Assembly: GCA_963277665.1 (NCBI GenBank)
Contig: OY728131.1
Span: 1,395,524,688-1,395,588,687 of the forward strand
DNA: 64,000 bases
Source of the DNA: Viscum album
Taxonomy: Eukaryota > Streptophyta > Magnoliopsida > Santalales > Viscaceae
Direction of reading: 5' to 3'
The notes beneath the pieces were generated by a model. It saw only the letters and a list, made by a program, of their open reading frames with translations, did not search any database and was not told the DNA's origin. This document shows, one piece after another, positions 14,076-25,144 of this stretch. Positions within the stretch are counted from its first letter, which is position 1. The number at the start of each line of letters is the position of its first letter. Both the position numbers and the translations under genes were made by a program.

Positions 14076-14111
14076 GTTCATGGAGACGGTAAGCCGTACG
14101 TACGCATGAAC
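14076..14111 (-). repeat. Leader hairpin with palindromic core, copy 1 of E1 3' LTR
   Basis: A 36-nt hairpin: GTTCATG pairs with CATGAAC; inside lie ACGG-TAAG-CCGT and the palindrome CGTACGTACG. It is about 900 nt downstream of the TATA box in the sense direction. The same structure is at 14281-14316, 21170-21205, 21375-21410, 39178-39213, 52261-52296, 29497-29531 (E2, inverted), 36081-36115 (decayed) and 10863-10898 (decayed). Confidence 0.8.
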
Positions 14112-14280
14112 GCTACTTTCATTTCTATGTCATTTTAATGGAATTAAAACTAAATGATAGATGTGTATATTTTTAATTCCAGAATTATATTCATCCATTA
14201 GATGTATCATACATCATATATATCCATTATATGTACTTATAATTATACATTACATTTGAGGATATGAAATGAAATGCACC

Positions 14281-14316
14281 GTTCATGGAGACGGTAAGTC
14301 GTACGTACGCATGAAC
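14281..14316 (-). repeat. Leader hairpin, copy 2 of E1 3' LTR
   Basis: Second copy 205 bp from the first, produced by a local tandem duplication of about 205-210 bp seen only in E1. One inner C has become T (GTAAGTCGT). Confidence 0.8.
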
Positions 14317-14854
14317 ACTACTTTCATTTCTATCTCATACTTTAATGGAAAGAAAACAATAATGATATAAAGTTATATTATAATTCCAGTATAACATCAT
14401 ATATAATAACTTTAAATCTGTCCTTTATACATCCCATATATGGCATTAACGAATCAAATCACTTTGAGGGGGCGGTAGTCCGCACTTCCTAAAATGAAGA
14501 TATCGCGTATACCCATAATGGAAGCCATAAATGTATGCCACAAAAAAAAATACAGAAGCTTATGTAAAACATAAAAATATTATATATCATATATAAAATA
14601 CAGTGACATAATAATGGCCACCTTTAAAGGTGTTAAAAGTATATTGAACAATCATCGTTTCGTGAGGCAGAAAATCACCAACCACAGAAACAGTATGTTA
14701 TTTAACCATTAGAAGAAGGTGTGTGTAAGTGTAGTTCGAATACTTCTTACAAAAACATCCTAGTATATTTCAGATACTGGAGTTGTTACAAAATAAATGA
14801 ATAAAAACAGTTTAGGGGGTTGGAGAAGCAAAATAAAACAAAAGGACACAAGTG

Positions 14855-14882
14855 AAGACATTACCTTAAAATCGGGTAACTC
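14855..14882 (-). promoter_or_regulatory. Conserved splice-donor-like motif in the LTR leader
   Basis: The minus strand reads GTTACCCGATTTTAAG then GTAATG, a strong plant 5' splice-site match. The block is kept, sometimes decayed, in the other LTRs: about 11461, 21960, 28917, 35509, 39768 and 52850. It may start an intron in the 5' leader; the acceptor has not been located. Confidence 0.45.
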
Positions 14883-15032
14883 CCTTTGGTTTGAGAACAA
14901 AGGCTTCCTTGAGAAGACTTCTGCCCAAAGTGAGGCTTCAAATAGTTATATAAGGATGTGGAGAGACCAAATGGGCAGGGTTTGGCCGAGCCAAAGGATT
15001 TGGAAGTGTGGGTAAGGAGGTAGAGGTGGGGG

Positions 15033-15042
15033 CCTTTTATAA
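15033..15042 (-). promoter_or_regulatory. TATA box of the E1 3' LTR
   Basis: The minus strand reads TTATAAAAGG. It lies about 1.63 kb from the LTR start, which would make U3 about 1.6 kb. The equivalent sites in E3 are partly decayed (for example CTTATAATAC-like in E2 near 28855). Confidence 0.6.
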
Positions 15043-16667
15043 CAGGAGAGGAGGGGCACTCTTGGAAAGTAATGAAATGTTACATTATTTTAGAATGAGT
15101 TTCGAATTTTAATGGTCCCACATTGATGTGTTTCAATGATAAGGTGATATTGTTTCTAAATACACCTATCCAATAGGGTTTGGACATGCTTAGGTCTTAG
15201 AGTTTACATTATCATTCCATTTTATTTAAATCGTTAAATAATGCGGTCATCACTGCATCATCATGATGTCATAAATAATTTAATCTATATAATGTCTAAA
15301 AATTATAAAAAAACTACTATGATGTAGGAAATAATTTTATATTTCCATTTATTATTTATAGTCAAAAATATGACTTGTATAGCCCCATGTAATTTTTTTT
15401 AGTAAAACATCTCATGTTTGTGTCATTTTTTCTTTAACATTAAATAAAAAGATATTTATGTCATTTTCCAACCAAAGTGGCTCCATGGGGTCCTCAAGTT
15501 GACCCATGGATTTTCTTGGTCGGCCATGACACATACAATGAGGGTTGGACATGTTTCTAGGTCATTTATTTTTATTAAAACATTATTCTAACCTTAAACT
15601 ACCCTAATTACCTCTAATCGCGATTAAAAACTTAATAAGTTACTATTCACCAAAAAAATTATTTTAAACCCATTGAACCACATTTTACTTCTTAATGACA
15701 ACCATGTATGTCTGATTTTTGAAATTCAAAACACAAAGATGGCAAAATTTCATTTAAACGGAAAATCAGTTTTTATAAGTACCACTTAGTGGTTTCACTA
15801 TTCATCAAAAATTGAAGTTTTTCAGAAAATTACCAAAAGTTCACCGTAACCTATATTTGATATTAAGAATTCAAAAATGATGTCTATTTTAAAAAATTCA
15901 AAACATATAAGTTGCATTAATTAATTTAATAATTAATTCCCGCTGTGAAAACAAATAGCGTGTTTTTATGAAACAAAATGTATCAAAAGATTGACAGTAG
16001 TTTAAGTCTGATTTCAAAGTGAAATTAATTCCAACAACCACTATTGGATTAAATGGTAAAAATATATTCTAATTTCACTTTAAAAAAAATTCAAAAGATA
16101 ATCTAATCATATAAATAAATTAGATTAAAAGCGGTTTTGAATTAAAATACAACATTTTTCACTATTCATTAAAAATTTATCTTTTTCGAAAAAATAAAGA
16201 AAATTTACACAAAGTAAATTTTGATGTCTCGGTTCTAAAGAAGAATTTTATTTTGTCAAATATAACACATAAAATTGTTAAAAAGTGGATTTAAAAGAGG
16301 TTCTCCATCAAAAGGCGGTTAATCGACCTTTTAAAGAATATTAGACTGTCTACGCTTAAAATTGGATTCATTCTCATTTTTAATCCTCTATCATTTATTG
16401 TAAAGAGTAAAAATATTTTAAAAACATATATAATAATTTTGTAGTTATTTCTGTTCATTCCCGTCATTACAATGGCTAGGCATTATCTACCATTTAAAAT
16501 AATATTATTTTATTATTAGAGTGCAACGTAAGATTCCCAAGAAACTCGTTGTTGCGTATTGGGTACGCCATCGTACATAGCGTCCCCTTTAAAGTATTAT
16601 TAATATTTTATTCACAAATATGGAAAATATGAAAATTTCATATACTTTTTTTACCTGGGGTGTTACA

Positions 16668-16684
16668 TCTTTCCACCCTTTTGG
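16668..16684 (-). promoter_or_regulatory. E1 polypurine tract
   Basis: The minus strand reads AAAAGGGTGGAAAGA immediately before the TGTAACACC start of the 3' LTR. This is the plus-strand priming site. E3 (AAAAAGGGGGAAGAT) and E2 (AAAAGGGGGGAAGGA) have equivalents. Confidence 0.8.
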
Positions 16685-17635
16685 GAATTGCGTCCTCGCA
16701 ATTTTAAAATTGGGCTTGAAAATATCCTCGAAAGTCCCACATCAGAACAAGAGTCGGTAAAACAATCAATTTAAAATAAAGAATGATAAGTACAGAGGTC
16801 AACCGAGTTAACCCATACTAGGATTTCATGTAGGAAAACATGGACATGGGGGAGAAAACATAGGGTCATGTTCTGAAGGAGAGTGATAGAAAACATGTTT
16901 AGGATAAATTTAACCACAAGAAAATCACAAACATGTGATGGGTTAAATGGTATTCGATTCCCCAGTAGGAAAAGTTTACAGACAACATTTTTGTTTTAAG
17001 TTACTATTCATTGAGGAATTTATTTTGGAGCCTAACTAAATCATAATGAAACATACTTACTTATCATGTAGACTTCCAACTTTTACTAGATTCCTTAATC
17101 AAACTCGTATTTTCTCCAAAAGATGAGTATTTAGGAATACTTGTTTGCATTAAGAGTACTATAATCAATTTCTAGAAAATAACCTAATCCAAAAAAGAGA
17201 ACTATAAACTTCCCATGTCTTTAGACTTTAACCTGAACCCAAAACTAAAAAGGTTAGTACAAGATCAGATAATCCAGAAAAGGATAACCCTTTATAAAAA
17301 GGAAAATATATTCCTAATCTCCAAAATTTGTCCAACAAAACCCAAAGTTCAACGAGGACCATTTGATAAACAATTTGTCCATAAAATTCTTCAAAGTAAA
17401 CCAAACTAAGATTCAAACCCAAATATTTGAAGGATTTAGTCACATAGTCTTCCAAGATAAATCATAACATTTATCTCCAAATAACATCAGTTGCTCTTAA
17501 TGTCTTGTATTGAAAATTAATTAACCTAATCACATATCCTCCATGATAGGTTAATAAATTTCAATATATAACCCAAAATCAACTTAATCTTAATCCATAA
17601 AATCATCTAACTAAAAATAATCATTCAAAATAACC

Positions 17636-17757
17636 AGGGAATTCACGTAGTCAAGTGGTAGGAAATAATTACCAGTCGCAATTTGGTTGTGGGTTCGATT
17701 CCCGCTGCTTTGTTCGACGTGACGGGTTGTCACATGGTCTGCGTGTTGTCCTTTTTA
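17636..17757 (+). repeat. tRNA-derived (SINE-like) module with Pol III boxes, antisense in E1
   Basis: The plus strand has an A-box-like TAGTCAAGTGGT (17648-17659) and a perfect B-box GGTTCGATTCC (17692-17702). The B-box lies in a T-arm fold: GTGGG, 7-nt loop TTCGATT, CCCGC (17689-17705). The spacing fits a tRNA gene. A further ~50 bp follows (GTGACGGGTTGTCACATGGT) and then TTTTT, a possible Pol III stop. A related copy is antisense in the E2 interior at about the same distance from the 3' LTR, so it was present in the family ancestor. A full tRNA cloverleaf is not evident. Confidence 0.65.
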
Positions 17758-17924
17758 TAAAACTCCAAAAATAACCCTAACATGTTTTAACCTTAATAGT
17801 TTCCTTATACCTCTGATTTTCATCCAAATTAGTTACGGTCTCAACATCTTAATTCTTGATGTCTTATTGCACCACCATAAGATAAAATAAAACGATTCCC
17901 AAAATGAATAACATCATACCATGA

Positions 17925-18581
17925 TCATGGCATCCACTCAGTTTCATCATCATCTTGCTCACGTGGGTAGAAGTCCCATGCATTACAACAATGATTTAGA
18001 GATCCTTCAAAATAATTTGCTTCCTCAATCCAAATACACCTTGTAGAACATGGGTCATATGGGTGTTCACAGAAAAACAGTTTTGGAAAATAATCATGTA
18101 TGACATATAATTCCAAAACATCTGATAAAACATGATTTCTATAAAATAGTCAGACAGAATTTGTGTTGAAACTTTATATTATTGGACCTTTTAAAATACC
18201 ATAAGTATGTGTTGATAAACTATATTTTAAAATCAAATATAAATAGGTTGCGCAAGGGTCTTCTTCCTCAGCTCCATCTTTAAAATCATAATATGCTTCA
18301 AATTCTTATGATAAGGTAAAATATTTGAAAATACCTTGATAATATTTACCTTTCTTGAAAATATGAGAATATTGTGAAAATAGTATTTTTCTAAAAACAA
18401 CCCATGATCCATGATGATAACGAGGTATAGTGGAGGTGTTTGATATCTCAAACAACTGCTTGCAAGTGAGCTGTATGCTAGAAAAAGTTTCACAATCATC
18501 CGAACATGACTTTGCAATAATTATTGTAAGCATGTCATCAGGAATAGATAGTAATGTCGTTTGAGATCCTTCTCCTTCCAT
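17925..18581 (-). pseudogene. F-box-like protein pseudogene captured in E1
   Basis: One minus-strand frame runs from an ATG at 18579-18581, 136 bp past the LTR end, to a TGA at 17925-17927, with three internal stops. Residues 11-50 fit a plant F-box: LLSIPDDMLTIIIAK, then QLTCKQLFEIS. The middle (GKYYQGIFKYF, later CATYLYLIL) resembles the region after the F-box in plant F-box proteins whose C-terminus has Sel1-like or Cys-rich segments. The last 60 residues are Cys- and acid-rich (FFCEHPYDPC, NHCCNAWDFYP, EQDDDETEW). F-box proteins are substrate adaptors of SCF ubiquitin ligases. No intron is visible, and the frame lies in the element's sense direction where gag would be, so it would have been transcribed from the LTR. 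Family assignment is by pattern only. Stops such as TGA from CGA fit methylation decay. Confidence 0.6.
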
Positions 18582-18699
18582 TAGTAACCGACTTTACTTG
18601 ACCTGAAAAAAGTTATAAAACAAGGATTTAACTGAAATAATAGATATAGGGACTAATCATGTGTCCAACAAAAAATCCTAATCCCTAAAGTTGTCTAAA

Positions 18700-18717
18700 C
18701 CGACCTTTGATACCAAC
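18700..18717 (-). promoter_or_regulatory. E1 primer-binding site (tRNA-iMet)
   Basis: The minus strand reads GTTGGTATCAAAGGTCG directly after the 5' LTR. TGGTATCAGAG is the usual plant initiator-tRNA-Met primer site; here one G has become A. E2 and E3 have the same site. Confidence 0.85.
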
Positions 18718-19837
18718 TATAAGGCCCCAACCTTAAACCTTCCTTAATATTGAATTAAATGAATAATTCAAATTGAGGATCTTTTCAGGTTTATATTTTT
18801 AGAGAATTATAACATAACTATTACATCTCAAAAGATTACAATGTAGTCACTTCTACTAAATTTCCATAAAATAAAAAAAAACTCTTAAAAAGAAACATGT
18901 CCAGTTCCATGTTTTAGGTAGCATGACTTTCCCTTGATCCCATCCTTGATCGTATTACATGTTAAGTCCTGTGAATAAAATTTCAAAAACTTGGGATGAG
19001 CATAAAAAGCTCAGTAAGGGATACCCAAAGAATGAAAACTATTAGTTTTTCAAATCAACAAGTAAACCATGTATACTTTATCAAACTAATACTTTTCATA
19101 TTTTCGAAGTAGTAAAAACTCTTCACTGAATAAAAATTCATTACTTACCTTTCTGTAGCCAAAAGATTACCATAAAACCCTTATAAATATCACATATCAT
19201 ATAAAGGTAACTTGGGAAATAAATATACTTAAGTGGAATAACCTTAAGGTTGACTTCCACACATATCACTTAATGGAATATCCATTCGTCCAACTTCCAT
19301 ACATACTTAATGGAATAGCCATACGGCCGACTTCCATACCCAATGCATTGGAGGTTATAACATAACCACCCATCCTGGTATTCACGGCACCACCCATCAT
19401 ATGGTTTATCACGTAACCACCCGTCAAATGTCCAAGTACCAATATAAAATCATAAAACATAAAACCAATAAAAATGAATGATAAAATTTCTACATTTCAA
19501 TCACAATATATCATATAAATATATTGACATAATAGAATCCTTTATCAAAACCATTTTCAATACCAAAATACATAAAATAGTATATGTTATTTATTTTATT
19601 TTAAAAACATTACGGCTTGTTGAGGAAGCCAAAGACCAAATAATACTCGCGGCGGCGGAAAAGGTTGTTGTCACCGCGTACGTTAAAAGAAACATTCCTT
19701 TTTGTCGTTTAGTAAAACGCTTCGTAGAAAAAGATACCTTTTGTATAAAAGTAAAAGTCAAAGGGGTTTATACACCGTATAAAAGATAGTTGTGTATAAA
19801 ACAAAATGTGCCTCAATGAAAGGAGATTAAGACGAAG

Positions 19838-20815
19838 TCCCCTACAGAGGCAGTATCATTGGTTTAAGGATAAATCAATTACATAATTATATGTGACAAA
19901 TGAATACACTAAATATAAGTGGATATTAAGTGTAAAACAATCAGAGGTTATTCACACATATTCATACAACGACATATTCAAGGAGTATAAGTTTATCCAA
20001 ATAATCAAATTTGGGTTAAGAAGTTCCCTTTCAAAAATTTGACAGCATAATGGCATCACTACAAAATTCATAAAATGAGTTGATGAGAGATAAAAAGGGT
20101 ATCTCATCACATGGAAATAAAATTTAAATCAATAGGGATATATAAGAACATATCCCAACATAATATTATGTGAATTAGAAGACATAACAAACGATGTCTT
20201 TATAAAAGTGGAGGGTGAAAGGTTCCCTTACCGACATGGGTATCTTTCAAAACATACACCCTGTGAAAGAAGGAAAATACAACATTGATGTAAATACTCA
20301 TAAATGAAAGTATATTACACAATGAGTAAAATAATGGGAAGTACATACACCACTCAAATGAAATTGTGGCAAATGTAGCATAAATATCACGGGAATAAAA
20401 GTGAGATGAAAAATTCCTTACGAAAACTCGGCAGCCTAACAGCGCTACATAAAACTTACAAAAATGGATTGCTCAGATCAAATAGGATATCTCATCATAT
20501 TAACATAAAGTTTATAGAAAGAGTAATATAAAGGAACATCCCCCAACATAACAAATAGGAGCTTAAAATAAGTGACATAAAGGAGAGTACTTAAAAAGAA
20601 AGAGAGAGGTTAGATCCCTTCCGAAAATTCGGCAGCCTAACGGTGCCACTCAAAACATCCAAAATGGATTGATGAGAGAGAATATGGTATCTCATCAAAT
20701 GAAAATAAAAATTACAGCAAGATTAATGTAAAATAACATCCCAATAACAAGAAATATGATCTTTAAAAGGAATGACATAAAATAGCGTACTTAAAAAGAA
20801 AGGGAGGAGTAGGAT
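19838..20815 (-). repeat. ~197-bp tandem array in the E1 5' LTR
   Basis: Counterpart of 12740-13725, with unit starts at about 19838, 20026, 20222, 20413, 20615 and 20814. Its presence in both LTRs shows it existed before this insertion. Confidence 0.8.
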
Positions 20816-21169
20816 CCCTTACCTCGGGTCCGACTTGGCTCGATCGTTCTTTAACGTCCTGAATAATAAACATGAGTTATTTTATACTTTCTTAAGAACC
20901 TTTTTCAAGTTCATTAATCCTTTTATATCAATTATTGACATGTTATAAACATTATGTAACCATTTAAGTTAATAATGTTTGTTTTGTCGATATTTGTTTC
21001 TTAAGTCGAAAGTGGACTTCGTACAATTACATATTGTTCTTGTGGTGAAAGGTTCTTTATATGAAGAATGAAATTCCGGATTTGTATATCATATATATCC
21101 TATATATTCAGCATATACATGTATTTATAATATTACATAATCATTTAGAGGTAAGAAATGAAATGCACC

Positions 21170-21410
21170 GTTCATGGAGACGGTAAGCCGTACGTACGCA
21201 TGAACACTACTTTTATTTCTATGCCATATTAATGGAATTAAAACTAAATGAGAGATGTGTATATTTTTAATTCCTGAATTATATTCATCTTTTAGATTTA
21301 TCATACATCATATATATCCATTATATGTACTTATAATAGTACATTACATTTGAGGATAAGAAATGAAATGCACCGTTCATGGAGACGGTAAGCCGTACGT
21401 ACGCATGAAC
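21170..21410 (-). repeat. Duplicated leader hairpins of the E1 5' LTR
   Basis: Two copies at 21170-21205 and 21375-21410, both with intact GTTCATG/CATGAAC stems and the CGTACGTACG core. The spacing of 205 bp equals that in the other LTR. Confidence 0.8.
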
Positions 21411-22128
21411 GCTACTTTCATTTCTATCTCATACTTTAATGGAAAGAAAACAATAATGATATAAATTTATATTATAATTACATTATAACATCATATATAA
21501 TAACTTTAAATCCATCCTTTATACATCCCACATATGGAATTAACGAATCAAATCACTTTGAGGGGGTGGTAGTCCGCACTTCCTAAAATGAAGATATCGC
21601 GTATACCCACAATGGAAGCCATAAAGGTATGCCACAAATGAAAAATACAGAAGCGTAATTAAAACATAAAAATATTATATATAATATATAAAATACAGTG
21701 ACATCATAGTGGCCACCTTTAAATGTGTTAAAGAAAATATTGAACAATCATCGTGTCGTGAGGCAGAAAATCGCCAACCATAGAAACAATATGTTCTTTA
21801 ACCATTAGACGAACATGTGTATAAGTGTAGCTCGAATCCTTCTCATAACAACATTCTAGTATATTTAAGATACTGGATTTTTTACAAAATAAATGAATAA
21901 AAATAGTTTAGGGGGTTGGAGAAGCAAAATAAAACAAAAGGACACAAGTGAAGACATTACCTTAAAATCGGGTAACTCTCTTTGGTTTGAGCTCAAAGTC
22001 TTACTTTGGAAGACTTCTGCACAAAGTGAGGCTTCAAGGAGTTAGAGAGGGATGTGGAGAGACACAATGGGCAGGGGTTGGCCGAGCCAAAGGATTTGTA
22101 TGTGTGGGTAAGGAGGTATAGGTGGAGG

Positions 22129-22138
22129 CCTTTTATAA
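22129..22138 (-). promoter_or_regulatory. TATA box of the E1 5' LTR
   Basis: Minus strand TTATAAAAGG, the counterpart of 15033-15042. Transcription from here would run into the captured F-box frame. Confidence 0.62.
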
Positions 22139-23765
22139 GAGGAGAGGAGGGGCACTCTTGGAAGGTAAGGAAATGTTACATTATTTTAGAATGAGTTTCG
22201 AATTTTAATGGTCCCACATCTATGTGTTTCAAGGATAAGGAGATAATGGTTCGAAATACACCCATCCAATAGGTTTTTTACATGTTTAGGTCTTAGATTT
22301 TACATTATCTTTCCATTTTATTTAAATCATTAAATAATGAGGACATCACTACATCATCATGACGTCATAAATAATTTAATTTATTTAATGTCTAAAAATT
22401 ATAAAAACAATATTATGATGTAGGATGTATTTTTATATTTCCATTGATTATTGATAGTAAAAAATCTGACATGTATAACCCCATATATAAATTGTTTTAG
22501 TAAAACATCTCATGTTTGTGTCATTTTTACTTTAACATTAAATAAAAAGATATTTATGTCGTTGTCCAACCAAAGTGGCTCCATGGGGTCCCCAATTTGA
22601 CCCATGGATTGTCTTGGTCGTCCATGACACTTCCAATGAGGGTAGGACACGTGTCAAGGTCATTTAATTTTATTAAAACATTATTCTTACCTTAAACTAC
22701 ACTAATTACCTCTAATTGCGATTAAAAACATAATAAGTTACTATTCAGCAAAAAATTATTTTAATCCCATTGAACCACATTTTAATTTTTAATGACAACC
22801 ATGTATGTCGGATTTTTGAAATTAAAAACACAAAGATGGAAAAATTTCATTTAAACGGAGAATCAGTTTTTATAAGTACCACTTAGTGGTTTCACTATTC
22901 ATCAAAAATTGAAGTTTTTCAGAAAATTACCAAAATTTCACCCTAAGCTATATTTTATATTCCGAATTCAAAAATGATGTCTATTTTAAAAAATTCAAAA
23001 CATATAAGTTTCATTAATTAATTTAATAATTAATTCCTGCTGTCAAAACAAATAGCGTGTTTTTGTGAAACAAAATGTATCAAAATATTGACACTAGTTT
23101 AAGTCCGATTTCAAAGTGAAATTAATTATAACAACCATTATTGGATTAAATGGTAAAAATATATTCTAATTTCACTTTAAAACCAATTCAAAAGATAATC
23201 TAATCATATAAATAAATTAGATTAAAAGAGGTTTTGAATTAAAATACAACATTTTTCACTATTCATAAAAAATTGAACTTTTTCAGAAAAATACCAAAAA
23301 TTTACACAAAGTAAATTTTGATGTCCCGATTCTAAAGAAGAATTTTATTTTTTCTAATATAACACATAAAATTGTCAAAAAGTGGATTTAAAAGTGGTTC
23401 TCCATCAAAAGGCGGTTAATCGACCTTTTAAAAAATATTAGACTGTCTACGCTTAAAATTGGATTCATTTTAATTTTTAATCCTCTATCATTTATTTTAA
23501 AGAGTAAAAATATTTTACAAACATATATAATAATTTTTTAGTTATTTCTGTTCATTCCCACCATTACAACGTCTAGGCATTAACTACCATTTAAAATAAT
23601 ATTATTTTATTATTAAAGTGCAACGTAAGATTCCCAAGAAACTCGTTGTTGCGTATTGGTTACGCCATCGTACATAGCGTCCCCTTTAAAGTATTATTAA
23701 TATTTTATTCAAAAATATGGATAAATATGATAATTTCATATTCTTTATTTACCTGGGGTGTTACA

Positions 23766-25144
23766 GGAGGAATTTTTATAGGGGAGGAAAATGACTCAGT
23801 TGGTATTTTTGAAAAGAATTTAGGTGTAACCATATTTTTATCAAACAAAATTCCTTTTTAACCATTTATTGTCAGTAATAGAAGATTTATGGTAGATATA
23901 TTTACATATAATGGGTGTTTTAATTGCATCATGGTCATTTAGGCCCCTAAATTAAAGGATTAGTCCTTTATTAAGTTTAATTTTACCTTAAAAAATTATA
24001 ATTAATTTTAATTTCCTTCACTAATTTTTTCGGACAATTTTTTTGTATGATTAGAAATTATAAATTATTATAATTCCAAATAATGAATCCATTTTTCCAA
24101 ATTACATTAATATAAATACAAAAAATTAATTTAAAATGCATCCCATTGTTGGGACGATAATTTGGGGTTTTAATGTAAAAATCTCCAAAAGATAAGAATG
24201 TTTTTATAGTTAATATCAATGTGAAATTGATACTAATGACTTAAATTGGATTAATGGATAATAATATTATAGAATTAAACATTAAAAACAATATAAAATC
24301 TAATTTATCATTATATATAAATTATATAAAAAATAATTTTTGAACTAATATTCAATATTTTTAACAATTCATTAAAAAATAAAATGTATCAGAAAAATAT
24401 GAAAATTTCATGATGACCTAATTTTTGTATTTTTAATTAAAATATAAAGATTATTTTCACATATTAAATCAATTAGATTTATATAATTCATATTTAAAAT
24501 GGGATCACTTTTAAATGGTTATAAAAATGCCTTAATAAAAAATATATCATTTATGCGTAAAATTGGGATTGTTTTTATATTGAGTCTATCAAATCATTTG
24601 GATTAATATAAAAAATATTTTATTATTATATAATATATATCACATTAATATAACTCAATAATTTTAATTAATTTAATTTATTTGGGTAAAATATATTTGT
24701 GACTATAAAATAATAATATTTTGCATTAAATTCAATTGGTTTTCATATTCATTTCAAATTAATTTGTTAATAATGAATTAATTTGTAAAAATTAATTAAT
24801 TTTCTATTTTTGTTGACCATATATTTCCATAAGATCATTATTAATATTCATAATATCTAGTTTATATAATATTATATTAAATTATAATATTACAATAATA
24901 TATTATTGTTTGGTAAAAAATAGTATTCTGTGTAATCCAAGCAATCTAAGTAGTTTAATCGCACATGTAACACAAGATATATCAGTTTTTCCTACTTTAT
25001 AAGCTATAGAATGTATTATATTTCTTTGGGATAGTAAATATATTTTAATGTATTGGGTTTATATATTCTATTTTTACAGTTGGTATTACATGTAATAAAC
25101 AATATTGAATATAAATTAATACTTTTGAATTTAGGGGTGTTACA
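23766..25144 (-). repeat. E4 3' LTR, right part
   Basis: It continues the LTR interrupted at 11623: AATTTTTATAGGGGAGG matches the TATA-box neighbourhood of the E1 LTRs (CCTTTTATAACAGGAGAGG), and the stretch around 24240-24420 matches their U3 region. It ends GGGGTGTTACA at 25144, so on the minus strand the LTR starts TGTAACACCCC. It is followed by TTCTCCCCACC, a polypurine tract in minus orientation. Confidence 0.75.

Larger units (their letters stand above)
11624..16667 (-). repeat. E1 3' LTR (5.04 kb)
   Basis: Read on the minus strand it starts TGTAACACCCCAGG and ends GGGTCCTTATA, giving TG...TA rather than TG...CA termini. It contains the TATA box (15033-15042), a splice-donor-like motif (14855-14882), two copies of the leader hairpin, and a ~197-bp tandem array. 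Short open frames inside it (12171-12398 minus, 12383-12694 plus) recur in the other LTR but show no sign of being protein-coding. Confidence 0.93.
11624..23765 (-). mobile_element. E1: complete LARD-like LTR retrotransposon carrying an F-box pseudogene
   Basis: Two near-identical LTRs (11624-16667 and 18718-23765, 5044 and 5048 bp) flank only 2050 bp. The flanking pentamer GGAGG is identical on both sides (11619-11623 and 23766-23770). On the minus strand the order is 5' LTR, a PBS matching initiator tRNA-Met (TTGGTATCA), an F-box-like pseudogene, an antisense tRNA-like module, a polypurine tract and the 3' LTR. There is no gag or pol, so replication would have depended on proteins from another element. 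It is inserted in the 3' LTR of E4. Confidence 0.92.
18718..23765 (-). repeat. E1 5' LTR (5.05 kb)
   Basis: Near-identical partner of 11624-16667 with the same ends, the same array (19838-20815) and the same duplicated hairpins. On the minus strand it ends GGGGCCTTATA next to the PBS. Most differences from the other LTR look like transitions, as expected of methylated repeats. Confidence 0.93.

Noticed and set aside
17636..17757. Functional tRNA gene
   Set aside because: Only the T-arm and Pol III boxes are convincing; acceptor and anticodon stems do not form a standard cloverleaf, and the module repeats inside a retroelement.
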